Of a stretch of 64,000 bases of DNA, positions 56,459 through 64,000 are shown piece after piece. The translations under genes and the position numbers were made by a program. Origin of the DNA: Lentzea albida (GTDB lineage Bacteria > Actinomycetota > Actinomycetes > Mycobacteriales > Pseudonocardiaceae); the NCBI RefSeq assembly GCF_900111005.1, contig NZ_FOFV01000006.1, positions 372,001 to 436,000 on the forward strand, given 5' to 3'. How positions within the stretch are numbered: the first letter of the stretch is position 1; the number at the start of each line of letters is the position of its first letter. The notes below the pieces were generated by a model, which did not search any database, was not told the origin of the DNA, and saw nothing but the letters and a program-made list of their open reading frames with translations.

Positions 56459-56965
56459 GTGTTCGAGGAAGATCATCCGCAGTCACCGACCGAGCCGGCC
56501 CCGCAGAAGAAGCGCGTGGGCACGGCAGTGATGCTGGCTGCGGGCGGTGTCGTCGTCGCGACGCTGTTCGCCACCGTGGCGTCCATGCTCGCCGCCTCAG
56601 GCCGTGAGGCGGCACCGGAGCGCACGGCGGCCGACATCGTGCAGACCATCACGAGCGTCGCACCCGACGGCAGCACCAGTACCGTCGTCGTCACCGTGTC
56701 CTCCAGCGCCGGATCGCCCAAGCCCGCGTCCGCCCCGGACCGCAAGCAGGCCGCGCCCCAGCAGGACCAGCCGAAGCCGGGCACCCCGGAGGGGCCGCAG
56801 CTCACCACCGACCCGGCCAAGCCGACGAAGACCGAGACGCAGAGCACGCCGCCGCCCCACACGGAGCCGCCGTCGTCGACCGCGTCGTCCTCTTCCTCGT
56901 CGTCGACGCCCGAGCCGACGCCGTCCACGTCGTCGAGCACGCCGCCGCCGGACCCGAAGCCCTAG
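56459..56965 (+). CDS. single-pass membrane protein with Ser/Thr/Pro-rich tail, paralogue of the previous gene
   Basis: 168 residues. VFEEDHPQSPTEPAPQKKR, membrane segment VMLAAGGVVVATLFATVASML, then TITSVAPDGSTSTVVVTVSS and a Pro/Lys/Ser/Thr-rich tail. The membrane segment and GTG-Tyr/Phe-Glu start match the previous gene, so they are paralogues. GTG 56459 is favoured, with GAGGAG seven bases upstream; ATG 56453 would lie directly against that site. Function unknown; a surface role together with the CAP protein is inferred. Confidence 0.72.
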   Translation: MFEEDHPQSPTEPAPQKKRVGTAVMLAAGGVVVATLFATVASMLAASGREAAPERTAADIVQTITSVAPDGSTSTVVVTVSSSAGSPKPASAPDRKQAAPQQDQPKPGTPEGPQLTTDPAKPTKTETQSTPPPHTEPPSSTASSSSSSSTPEPTPSTSSSTPPPDPKP

Positions 56966-57017
56966 CTCCGGCCGAGCTTCACGGGCGCCACGATCGACCG
57001 GCCCCGAAGGCCCTGCC

Positions 57018-57698
57018 TCACGGCTCGAACCGGTACCCCATGCCGGGCTCCGTCAGCAGGTGCCGCGGCCGCGCGGGCTCCGGCTCCAGCTTCCGCCGCA
57101 GCTGCGCCAGGTACACCCGCAGGTAGTGCGTCTCCTTCTCGTACGCGGGCCCCCACACGTCGCGCAGCAGCTGCTTCTGCGCGACGAGCTTGCCCGCGTT
57201 GCGCGCCAGCACCTCCAGCAGGCCCCATTCGGTCGGCGTGAGGTGCACCTCGGCGCCGTCCTTCAGCACTCGCTTCGCCGCCAGGTCGACGGTGAACGAG
57301 GCGGTCTTCACGACCGGCTCGTCCTCCGGCCCGGTGGCGGCCGAGCGGCGGACGGCGGCGCGCAGGCGGGCCAGGAGCTCGTCCATGCCGAAGGGTTTCG
57401 TCACGTAGTCGTCGGCGCCGGCGTCGAGGGCGTCCACCTTGTCGGCCGAGTCGGTGCGGGCGGACAGGACGATGATCGGCAGGCTGGTCCAGCCGCGCAG
57501 GCCCGCGATGACGTCGGTGCCGTCCATGTCCGGCAGGCCCAGGTCGAGGACCACGACGTCGGGCTTGCCGTCGGCCGCCAGCCGCAGAGCCGTCGCGCCG
57601 TCGGGGGCCGTGAGCACCTCGTAGCCCCGCGCCGAGAGGTTGATCCGCAGGGCGCGCACGATCTGCGGCTCGTCGTCGACCACCAGTACCTTCGTCAC
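57018..57698 (-). CDS. kdpE: response regulator KdpE
   Basis: 226 residues. OmpR-type regulator: receiver with acidic VDDEPQIVRAL, phospho-Asp52 in VVVLDLGLPDMDG and Lys in YVTKPFGMDEL, then a winged-helix output domain ending in HLLTEPGMGYRFEP. The close KdpE similarity and overlap with kdpD (GTGA) assign it. It controls the potassium pump kdpFABC in other bacteria. Confidence 0.94.
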   Translation of the reverse strand: MTKVLVVDDEPQIVRALRINLSARGYEVLTAPDGATALRLAADGKPDVVVLDLGLPDMDGTDVIAGLRGWTSLPIIVLSARTDSADKVDALDAGADDYVTKPFGMDELLARLRAAVRRSAATGPEDEPVVKTASFTVDLAAKRVLKDGAEVHLTPTEWGLLEVLARNAGKLVAQKQLLRDVWGPAYEKETHYLRVYLAQLRRKLEPEPARPRHLLTEPGMGYRFEP

Positions 57699-60184
57699 GC
57701 TGCCCTCTCCTCGGCGGGGAGTGAGATCACCACGGTGAGGCCGCCACCGGGTGTGTCCTCCATGGTGATCGTGCCTCCCATCGCCTCCGTGAAACCCTTC
57801 GCCACGCTCAGACCGAGACCAACGCCACCCGGCGTGCGGTCGCCCAGTCGCTGGAACGGCGCGAAGACCTCCTCGGCGGTGCCGGCGGGCAGGCCCCGGC
57901 CGTGGTCCACGACGCGCAGTTCCACCTCGGAGCCGTGGGCGGACGCGCGCACCGCGACGGCGCCGGCGTAGCGCACGGCGTTGCCGACGACGTTCGCGAT
58001 CACGCGTTCGAGCAGGCCCAGGTCGGCGCGCACGGGCGGCAGCTCCTCCGGGACGTCGACCTCGACGTCGCCGGTCTGCCCGGCCAACGCCCGCGCGACG
58101 GCCTCGTAGTAGTCGACCGCGCGGAACTGCGGCTCGACGGCGCCCGTGGCGAGCCGGGACGAGTCGAGCAGGTTGTCGACCAGCCCGGTCAGCCGGTCAG
58201 CCGACTCCTCGACGGCCTCCAGCAGGTCGGCGGTGTCCTCACCCGACAGCGTCAGCTCCGGGTCGCGCAACGAGCCCACGGACGCCTTGATCGACGTCAG
58301 CGGCGTGCGGAGGTCGTGGCCGACGGCGCTCAGCAGAGCGGTGCGCAGTTCGGTGCGGGAGGCCTGGCGCTGCGCCTCGAGGGCCTGCTCGGCCATGCGT
58401 TGCTGCCTCAGCGCGAGCAACGCCTGCCCCGCGGCCGCCTCCAGGACGCGGCGGTCGGACGCGGGCAGCGAACGGCCGCGCAGCGCCAGGTGCACCTCCG
58501 GCGTCACGGCTATGTCGACGTCCGCGTCGTCGGGCTCGTCGCACGGGCCTATGCCGACGCACGCGACGCGTTCCCAGGCGCCGTCGACGCGTTCGAGCAG
58601 CGCGACGGAGGCGAGGCCGAAGTTCTCTCGCACCTTCTCCAACAGCCGTGCGAGCGGCTGGGGGTTCGTCAGCACGGTGCGCGCGTACGACGCGAGGAGC
58701 GTGGCCTCGGTGCGAGCGCGCGCCGCTTGGGCCGCACGGCGAGCGGCGTAGTCGACCACCAACGCGGTGGACACGCCCACGATGATCATCGCGAAGAAGG
58801 TGAGCACGTTCTGCTGCGCGTTGATGGTGAACGTGTAGAGGGGCTCGGTGAAGAAGAAGTTCAGCAACAAAGCGTTGATCAGCGCGGCGGTGATCGCGGG
58901 CCCGAGGCCGCCGACCATCGCCACGACCAGGGTGACCAGCAGGTACGCGATGACGTTCGTGGAGAAGTTCAGGCCTTCCCGCAACGACGACCCGGCCGCG
59001 GTGACGAGCGCGGGCCCGGCGATCGCGAGGAACCAGCCCCACGCGAGCCTGCCCGCCTTCAACGGGCTGCCCGCGAACCGGGCGCGCCAGCCGTTGGTCG
59101 TCGTCGGGTGCGTGACCATGTGGACGTCGATCGCTCCGGACTCCTGCACGACCGTAGAGCCGATGCCCGCCGAGAACACGCGCGCGAACCGTGAACGGCG
59201 CGAGGTGCCGACCACGAGCTGTGTGGCATTCACGCCTCGAGAGAACTCCAGCAACGCCGTTGGCACGTCATCACCGACAACGGTGTGGAACGTCGCACCG
59301 ACGTCTTCAGCAAGCGTGCGGTACTTCTGCAATGAGTGCGGATCCGCTCCCGCGAGTCCATCTCCGCGAAGCACGTGCACGACCAGAAGGTCGCCACCCG
59401 CGCGCGTGGCGATGCGACGCGCGCGCCGGATGAGAGTCTCGCTTTCCGCACCACCGGTGATGGCGACGACGACACGTTCGCGCGTCTCCCACGTGTCCGT
59501 GATCTGCTGTTCGGTCCGATAGCGCATCAACGCCACGTCGACTTGATCAGCGACCCACAGCAACGCGAGTTCGCGCAACGCGGTGAGGTTTCCGACGCGG
59601 AAGTAGTTGCCGAGCGCGGCGTCGATCTTGTTCGCCGCGTAGACGTCGCCGTGCGCGAGCCTGCGGCGCAACGCTTCGGGCGTGAGGTCGACGAGCTGCG
59701 TCTGGTCGGCTTTGCGCACGACCTCGTCCGGCACCGTTTCCTTCTGCGGCACGCCCGTTATGCGCTGAACGACGTCGTTGAGCGATTCAAGATGTTGAAT
59801 GTTCACCGTCGAGAGCACGTCGACACCCGCTTCGAGGAGTTCCTCGACGTCCTGCCACCTCTTCGCATTGCGCGATCCCGGCGCGTTCGTGTGCGCGAGT
59901 TCGTCCACGACGGCGACCTGCGGAGCGCGGGCCAGCACGGCGTCGACGTCCATCTCGGACAGTTCGACCCCGCGGTGCGTGAAATGCCTGCGCGGCACGA
60001 CTTCCAGGCCTTCGACCAGCTCAGCGGTCTTCGCCCGGCCGTGGCTCTCCACGAATCCGACGACGACGTCCGTGCCGCGTTCCCGCCTCCGGTGCGCCTC
60101 GCTGAGCATGGCGAACGTTTTCCCGACACCGGGAGCGGCACCGAGGTGGATGCGGAGCGCGCCACGTCTGGGTTTCGAACTCAC
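57695..60184 (-). CDS. kdpD: sensor histidine kinase KdpD
   Basis: 829 residues. KdpD N-domain with GAAPGVGKTFAMLSEAH (Walker A) and VAVVDELAHTNAPGSRN (Walker B), a universal-stress-like domain (GGAESETLIRRARRIA, VVGTSRRSRFARVFSAGIG), four membrane segments (about 375-475), a GAF-like region, HisKA with phospho-His in SAVGHDLRTPLTS and an ATPase domain (NVVGNAVRYA, VDHGRGLPAG, GLGLSVAKGF). Start GTG 60184 (VSSKPRRGALRIHLG); the frame is open to ATG 60298, but those 38 codons have low third-position GC. No kdpFABC is present nearby. Confidence 0.93.
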   Translation of the reverse strand: MSSKPRRGALRIHLGAAPGVGKTFAMLSEAHRRRERGTDVVVGFVESHGRAKTAELVEGLEVVPRRHFTHRGVELSEMDVDAVLARAPQVAVVDELAHTNAPGSRNAKRWQDVEELLEAGVDVLSTVNIQHLESLNDVVQRITGVPQKETVPDEVVRKADQTQLVDLTPEALRRRLAHGDVYAANKIDAALGNYFRVGNLTALRELALLWVADQVDVALMRYRTEQQITDTWETRERVVVAITGGAESETLIRRARRIATRAGGDLLVVHVLRGDGLAGADPHSLQKYRTLAEDVGATFHTVVGDDVPTALLEFSRGVNATQLVVGTSRRSRFARVFSAGIGSTVVQESGAIDVHMVTHPTTTNGWRARFAGSPLKAGRLAWGWFLAIAGPALVTAAGSSLREGLNFSTNVIAYLLVTLVVAMVGGLGPAITAALINALLLNFFFTEPLYTFTINAQQNVLTFFAMIIVGVSTALVVDYAARRAAQAARARTEATLLASYARTVLTNPQPLARLLEKVRENFGLASVALLERVDGAWERVACVGIGPCDEPDDADVDIAVTPEVHLALRGRSLPASDRRVLEAAAGQALLALRQQRMAEQALEAQRQASRTELRTALLSAVGHDLRTPLTSIKASVGSLRDPELTLSGEDTADLLEAVEESADRLTGLVDNLLDSSRLATGAVEPQFRAVDYYEAVARALAGQTGDVEVDVPEELPPVRADLGLLERVIANVVGNAVRYAGAVAVRASAHGSEVELRVVDHGRGLPAGTAEEVFAPFQRLGDRTPGGVGLGLSVAKGFTEAMGGTITMEDTPGGGLTVVISLPAEERAA

Positions 60185-60513
60185 CGGACCAGTCTGCACC
60201 GGCCCCGCCTGGACCGTTCGGGGGTACGGCTTGCGCCACCCGGCGAAACGAGTGCGCCTTCCCACAGTTCTGTCAGAAGATCTGTCCTGTTGAATCATGC
60301 TTCAGCCCGGCGACCGTTCGAGTGAGCTTCGCCGCGCTTTTTACGCTGTTTACCTGCACATTTAAGTGTGCTGGACGCGCCCCGTGACGCCCCGCGTCAC
60401 CACAACGGCCGAATGGGTTATCGGCAAGTGGCGGATAGCGCGCAGAGCGTGAATGAGGGAAAGTGCCAGGGTTCGTGTCCGAATTCGGACAATCACATGC
60501 GCGCGGAGAAACG
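60185..60513. other. kdpD-marR divergent intergenic region
   Basis: 329 bases with lower GC than its surroundings. It holds an imperfect palindrome GCACATTTAAGTGTGC (60356-60371), a T-rich patch at about 60339-60353 and presumably both promoters. The palindrome is a candidate MarR operator. Confidence 0.5.
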
Positions 60514-60954
60514 ATGCCCACCACCGTCACCAACCACGAGGCTCTTCAACTCGTGGTGGCCGTGCACCGGCTGGTGCGAAGTCTTCGACAGGCCGCTCCG
60601 GCCCGTCGTTTGCAACCCACCCAGTTATTGGTGCTGTCAGAACTGAGCGCCCACGGCCCGATGCGGATCGGCGAGATCGCGGTGCGCGCGCTGTGCTCAC
60701 AGCCGACCGCCACAACCGTCGTGACCAGCCTGGAGTCCACCGGACTCGTCCGTCGCGAACCAGACGCCGCAGACGGCAGGGCGACCATAGTCGTGCTCAC
60801 CGAAGTGGGCCGCGAGACCATCGCGTCGCTTGCTCACGGCGAAGCCGAACTATTGAGTGAAAGAATGTCCGAGCTTTCGCCGGAAGACAGAGAACACCTG
60901 CGCTCGGCCATGCCGGTTTTGCGCCACCTGGCCGAACCGCAGGACAACAAGTAG
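60514..60954 (+). CDS. MarR-family transcriptional regulator
   Basis: 146 residues. Winged helix with TQLLVLSELSAHGPMRIGEIAV, recognition helix CSQPTATTVVTSLESTGLVRRE, the wing with DxR (DAADGRATIVVLTEVG) and dimerisation helices at both ends. ATG 60514 has GGAG seven bases upstream. Ligand and targets unknown; it could control itself or the kdpD promoter through the palindrome in the shared region. Confidence 0.92.
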   Translation: MPTTVTNHEALQLVVAVHRLVRSLRQAAPARRLQPTQLLVLSELSAHGPMRIGEIAVRALCSQPTATTVVTSLESTGLVRREPDAADGRATIVVLTEVGRETIASLAHGEAELLSERMSELSPEDREHLRSAMPVLRHLAEPQDNK

Positions 60955-60983
60955 GAGCGGGACCCCCCGACGGGTCCCGCTCC
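60954..60983. terminator. bidirectional hairpin between marR and the HAAS gene
   Basis: GGAGCGGGACCC (60954-60965), loop of six, GGGTCCCGCTCC (60972-60983): perfect 12-bp stem beginning at the last base of the marR stop, between convergent genes. Confidence 0.85.
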
Positions 60984-60988
60984 AGGAT

Positions 60989-62104
60989 TTACTTGCTCGG
61001 TGACACAGAAGTGGGTGGCACCGAGCTCGGAGTTGCGCTTCCAGAACTCGACGGTGCCGCGCTCTCCCCCGAAGGCGTTGATGACGGAGAGGGAACGCTC
61101 GGTGCCACTGTGTAACACCGACCGTTTTCGTAGTCGATCTGCGGCCGCGGATAGCGGTTAGCGGGAATCACCGGCTCAGGACCGCTGCCGGGTTCGTTGC
61201 AGCTGCTGGCGTAGTTGCGCGACGCGTTGATCGGCTGACCGTCCTGGTCGTACAGCAGCACGTTCGTCAGCAGCTTGCCGTTCTCGTCGTACGCGTAGAT
61301 GTTCTCGTACGACTGCGGCGCAGGCGGCATGTACGACGACCGCGACGTGCTGTACGCGAGCTGGTTCGCCGTGACGTCGATGACCTGGAACAGCAACCCC
61401 ACCGCCAGCGCGGAAGCGGGCAGGCTGAACCACAGCCACCGCCGGTCGACCTTGGCACGCGGCCCGGCGAACACCGAGAGCACCGCGATCCCGGCCACCG
61501 CGAGGAAGCCGAGCAGGTCGCGGCTGGCGAGCAGCACGGCCCCGAGGCCGAGCAGACCGGCCCGCAGCAGCCACCACGCGGGCTGCAACGACTTGAGGTA
61601 CGTGAGCGCGCGCTCCGCCGGCGTGCCCTGCTCCGGCGTCAGCCACTTCTCGAGCCGGTGGGTCTCCGGCAGGTTCATGATCTCCTGCTGCAGCGGCCCC
61701 CGGTCGTGCACCAGCGCGAGGCTGAGCACGAGGATCGCCGCGGGCAGCAGGAGCACCGCCGGCTCCTTCAACGCCACCGTGCCCGCGAGCAACGTCACCC
61801 CGGTGGCGGCGACCAGCCCCCACGCCGCCGCCCGAGGCCTCGTCAGCCACTGCTGCTTCGTCGTGACCGGCAAGCGCTCGGTCCGCGCCGGGTAGCCGGC
61901 CGCCTGCCGCAGCTCCTGCGCGTACTGCTCGGGCGACCCGAGCCGCTGCTCGAGGGTCTCGCCCTCCCCGAGCTCGGTGGACAGCTCAGCGACGTGCGCC
62001 TCGACGTCCTCCATGATCTCGGCGACCTCGTTGGGCGGCAGGTCGTCGAGAGTGGCACGCATCCCCGCCAGGTAGTGCTCGACACCAAGCGCTTGCGTGT
62101 TCAT
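60989..62104 (-). CDS. HAAS-domain membrane protein, PadR partner
   Basis: 371 residues. N-terminal HAAS domain (YLAGMRATLDDLPPNEVAEIMEDVEAHV and LGSPEQYAQELR), then about six membrane segments (110-280) and an outside Ser/Pro/Thr tail. The HAAS domain is found fused to or next to membrane proteins and always with a PadR regulator; here padR overlaps by four bases (ATGA). The ligand or transported signal is unknown. ATG 62104; earlier frame extension has no support. Confidence 0.9.
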   Translation of the reverse strand: MNTQALGVEHYLAGMRATLDDLPPNEVAEIMEDVEAHVAELSTELGEGETLEQRLGSPEQYAQELRQAAGYPARTERLPVTTKQQWLTRPRAAAWGLVAATGVTLLAGTVALKEPAVLLLPAAILVLSLALVHDRGPLQQEIMNLPETHRLEKWLTPEQGTPAERALTYLKSLQPAWWLLRAGLLGLGAVLLASRDLLGFLAVAGIAVLSVFAGPRAKVDRRWLWFSLPASALAVGLLFQVIDVTANQLAYSTSRSSYMPPAPQSYENIYAYDENGKLLTNVLLYDQDGQPINASRNYASSCNEPGSGPEPVIPANRYPRPQIDYENGRCYTVAPSVPSPSSTPSGESAAPSSSGSATPSSVPPTSVSPSK

Positions 62105-62427
62105 GCTGCGACCTCCTCGAGCAGGCCGTCCAGCGTGCTCGCGAACGACCTCCACGTCTCCCTCGACTCAGCCAGGCGCGCCCGCCCGGTCTCGTTGATG
62201 CTGTAGTACTTGCGGTGCGGCCCCTCTTCACTCGGCACCACGTACGAGGTCAGCATCCCCGCGTTGTAGAGCCTGCGCAGCGTGCCGTAGACCGACGCGT
62301 CGCCCACTTCGTTCAATCCCCCGGCGCGCAGTCTGCGCACCACGTCGTACCCGTACCCGTCGTCCTTGCGGAGAACCGCCAGGACGGCCAGGTCCAGCAC
62401 CCCTTTGAGCAGTTGACTGGTGTCCAT
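62101..62427 (-). CDS. PadR-family transcriptional regulator
   Basis: 108 residues. Winged helix typical of PadR: LLKGVLDLAVLAVLRKDDGYGYDV, VYGTLRRLYNAGMLTSYV, EEGPHRKYYSINETGRARL. Usually represses itself and the downstream membrane gene. ATG 62427 has GGAGGGGG upstream. An inverted repeat ACGCAT (62465-62470)/ATGCGT (62487-62492) lies about 40-65 bases upstream and may be its operator. Confidence 0.94.
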   Translation of the reverse strand: MDTSQLLKGVLDLAVLAVLRKDDGYGYDVVRRLRAGGLNEVGDASVYGTLRRLYNAGMLTSYVVPSEEGPHRKYYSINETGRARLAESRETWRSFASTLDGLLEEVAA

Positions 62428-62464
62428 GGCCCCCTCCGCGCGCTGTTGCGCTGTGAACACTACT

Positions 62465-62492
62465 ACGCATCGCGCAGTACTGTCTAATGCGT
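62465..62492 (-). promoter_or_regulatory. inverted repeat in the padR promoter region
   Basis: ACGCAT and ATGCGT separated by 16 bases, around a possible promoter (TTAGAC, 17 bases, AGTAGT on the minus strand). The usual PadR ATGT/ACAT core is not seen, so binding is uncertain. The rest of the 189-base gap 62428-62616 shows no gene. Confidence 0.35.
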
Positions 62493-62616
62493 TAGCCCCG
62501 GAGTGGACAGAAGAGGGATTTGGGCACGTCAAGGGCACTTTGGGAGGACGTACGCAGGTGCTGGCGCGTTGCTCAGCGGGGTGATTGAGACGCGGGGTCG
62601 ACAGCCCCGCAGGAGG

Positions 62617-63474
62617 TCAGAGCCTCGGGCGCGGCTGGCAGCGCGGGCAGGAGTACGACGAGCGGTTCATGAACGGCTCGCGGACGATCGCCGCCCCGCA
62701 CCGCTTGCACGGCCGGTTCTCCTGGCCGTAGGCGTTCAGCGAGCGGTCGAAGTACCCCGACTGGCCGTTGATGTTCACGTAGAGCGCGTCGAACGACGTA
62801 CCGCCCTGACCGAGGGCCTCACGCATCACGTCGGTGGCGTGGTCCAGCAACTCGGCGGCCTTGGCCTTGGCGAGTTTGTCGGTCATGCGGGTGCCGTGGA
62901 GCTTGGCGCGCCAGAGGGCCTCGTCGGCGTAGATGTTGCCGATACCGGAGACGAGCGTCTGGTCGAGCAGGGCACGCTTGATCTCCGTGTGACGCAGGCG
63001 CAACGCGCGCACGGCAGCATCACGGGAGAAGAGAGGGTCCATCGGGTCTCGGGCGATGTGCGCCACCGAGTCCGGGACGAGGGTGCCGTCAACCTCGACG
63101 AGTTCGGCCAGCGCGAGGCCGCCGAAGGTGCGCTGGTCCACGAAGCGGAGTTCCGGTCCGCCGTCGTCGAACCGGAAGCGGACGCGCAGGTGCTTCTCGT
63201 CGGGAGCCGACGAGGGTTGGACCAGCATTTGGCCGCTCATGCCCAGGTGCGCGAGCATGGCGGCCTTGTCGGCCAGTTCTACCCAGAGGTACTTGCCGCG
63301 GCGCCTGGCGGCGGCCATGGGTTGGCCCGCCAGGCGCGCGCAGAAGTCCTGTGAACCCAGATCGTGCCGGCGGATGGCGCGTGGGTGCAGCACCTCTACC
63401 GAGGAGATGACCCGGCCGGCGACGTGGGCTTCAAGGCCGAGGCGTACTACCTCGACCTCTGGGAGTTCGGGCAC
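62617..63474 (-). CDS. mutM: Formamidopyrimidine-DNA glycosylase (Fpg/MutM)
   Basis: 285 residues. Removes oxidised purines such as 8-oxoguanine and cuts the abasic site. N-terminal [10 protein letters not shown] with catalytic Pro and Glu after Met removal, Lys in [11 protein letters not shown], the HhH region with [20 protein letters not shown] and [21 protein letters not shown], and a four-cysteine zinc finger CKRC...CPRC. GTG 63474. Conserved position next to rnc. Confidence 0.97.
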   Translation of the reverse strand: MPELPEVEVVRLGLEAHVAGRVISSVEVLHPRAIRRHDLGSQDFCARLAGQPMAAARRRGKYLWVELADKAAMLAHLGMSGQMLVQPSSAPDEKHLRVRFRFDDGGPELRFVDQRTFGGLALAELVEVDGTLVPDSVAHIARDPMDPLFSRDAAVRALRLRHTEIKRALLDQTLVSGIGNIYADEALWRAKLHGTRMTDKLAKAKAAELLDHATDVMREALGQGGTSFDALYVNINGQSGYFDRSLNAYGQENRPCKRCGAAIVREPFMNRSSYSCPRCQPRPRL

Positions 63475-63475
63475 G

Positions 63476-63676
63476 TCAGGCTTCGGACTTGCCCTCGTCG
63501 ACGGGCTGCGCCTCGATCACGGCGGCCTGCGGCTTGGTGGGCTTGAGCACCCACACCCCCGCGCGGCTCGTGTCCCTGACCAGCACAAGTCCCTGGATGC
63601 CTCCGCTGCGGGAGGTGTTCACCGGTCCGCGGACGGTGCGGGTGCGGCGGTTGGTGCGGTTCCTGGTCGCATACAT
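63476..63676 (-). CDS. 66-residue basic protein between rnc and mutM
   Basis: 66 residues: an Arg/Thr/Asn-rich N-terminus ([20 protein letters not shown]) followed by an ordered part ([20 protein letters not shown]) and an acidic end. I do not recognise it. The basic N-terminus suggests nucleic-acid or ribosome contact. It sits where a ribosomal-protein gene is often found near rnc in actinobacteria, but it is not L32. The stop is one base before mutM; its ATG 63676 is nine bases after the rnc stop, so it lies within the same operon. Confidence 0.7.
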   Translation of the reverse strand: MYATRNRTNRRTRTVRGPVNTSRSGGIQGLVLVRDTSRAGVWVLKPTKPQAAVIEAQPVDEGKSEA

Positions 63677-63685
63677 TTGCGTGTC

Positions 63686-64000
63686 TCAGTCTTCCTCGGA
63701 TGGGAGGGTCCCTGGCGTCACCGAGGCGCCGTTCTGTCCGTTCTTGGTCGCGACCGACTCCTGCTCGGCCTTGACCCGTTCCGACAGAACATGATAAGCC
63801 GCTTCGGCGGCTTTCTGCTCGGCTTCCTTCTTGGTGCGCCCATCACCCTTGCCGTAAGGCTGGCCACCGACGAGCACCGTTGCGGTGAACTCTTTTCGGT
63901 GATCCGGCCCCTGGTCGTCCACGCGGTACTCCGGGACGCCGAGGCTGGCTTGAGCGGTGAGCTCCTGCAGGCTTGTCTTCCAGTCCAGTCCAGCACCCAA
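63686..64000 (-). CDS. rnc: Ribonuclease III, 5' part outside the window
   Basis: Only the last 105 residues are present. They contain the end of the RNase III catalytic domain link ([21 protein letters not shown]) and the double-stranded-RNA-binding domain ([29 protein letters not shown]), followed by a short acidic tail. RNase III processes rRNA precursors and double-stranded mRNA. The true start lies beyond position 64000. Confidence 0.92.
   Translation of the reverse strand: MGAGLDWKTSLQELTAQASLGVPEYRVDDQGPDHRKEFTATVLVGGQPYGKGDGRTKKEAEQKAAEAAYHVLSERVKAEQESVATKNGQNGASVTPGTLPSEED

Noticed and set aside
60185-60298. 38 extra N-terminal codons of kdpD from ATG 60298
   Set aside because: Third-position GC is low and there is no ribosome site; the stretch looks like promoter region. 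Kept as an alternative in the kdpD entry.

Overview
The window is a high-GC actinobacterial chromosome segment. Dense ATGA/GTGA start-stop overlaps, many GTG starts, actinobacteria-specific families (DUF2469, ECF41 sigma factor, PadR-HAAS, DUF6986 aldolase beside malate synthase) and the order dprA-yifB-yraN-DUF2469-rnhB-lepB-rplS-trmD-rimM-KH-rpsP ... ffh ... amtB-glnB-glnD ... ftsY ... smc-acyP ... mutM-rnc point to Pseudonocardiales (Lentzea/Saccharothrix-like). The genus is a guess from memory of gene order and protein style; no search was run.

Layout. 1-8.9 kb (all minus): housekeeping run for DNA uptake or recombination, protein secretion and ribosome maturation, from rpsP down to a dprA cut by the left edge. 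A cluster of six hairpins separates yifB from dprA, and a DnaA-box-like array plus a G-rich tract lie between yraN and the DUF2469 gene. 8.9-14.8 kb: 5-oxoprolinase subunit, CPBP protease-like protein, an ECF41 (SigJ) sigma factor divergent from its usual AhpD-like partner, an amidohydrolase and ffh. 14.9-18.5 kb: a TIR-STAND-WD40 protein (candidate defence NADase), a HAD protein and a P-loop kinase. 18.7-22.9 kb: amtB-glnB-glnD nitrogen operon with a GlnR-like operator. 23-26 kb: two tandem secreted TAP-type hydrolases, each behind the same ribosome-site-masking hairpin.

26-42.7 kb is a purine (urate) and glyoxylate catabolic region. uraD-uox run on plus. Divergently, hyi-glxR-gcl-glycerate kinase-allantoinase-allantoicase form one overlapping minus-strand operon, so urate is taken through allantoin and allantoate toward glyoxylate, and glyoxylate through tartronate semialdehyde to phosphoglycerate. 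Malate synthase and an IclR regulator sit at 40-42.7 kb. A 15-bp palindrome in both divergent promoter regions suggests common control. HIU hydrolase and ureidoglycolate lyase are not seen. Inserted between these parts are an FAD monooxygenase, a large membrane NACHT ATPase with an unrecognised, probably extracytoplasmic C-terminal domain (the best candidate for an undescribed system), and an Imm1-like immunity protein.

43-64 kb: ftsY, anmK with a sodium/solute symporter, a double GNAT protein, a TPR protein, an acyltransferase, smc, a sigma/anti-sigma pair inserted between smc and acyP, a secreted CAP protein with two Thr/Ser-rich membrane proteins, kdpDE without kdpFABC, a MarR regulator, a PadR-HAAS pair, mutM, a small basic protein and the 3' end of rnc. 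No tRNA, rRNA, CRISPR array, transposase or prophage was recognised. Residue positions, repeats and palindromes were read by eye; family assignments rest on remembered motifs.
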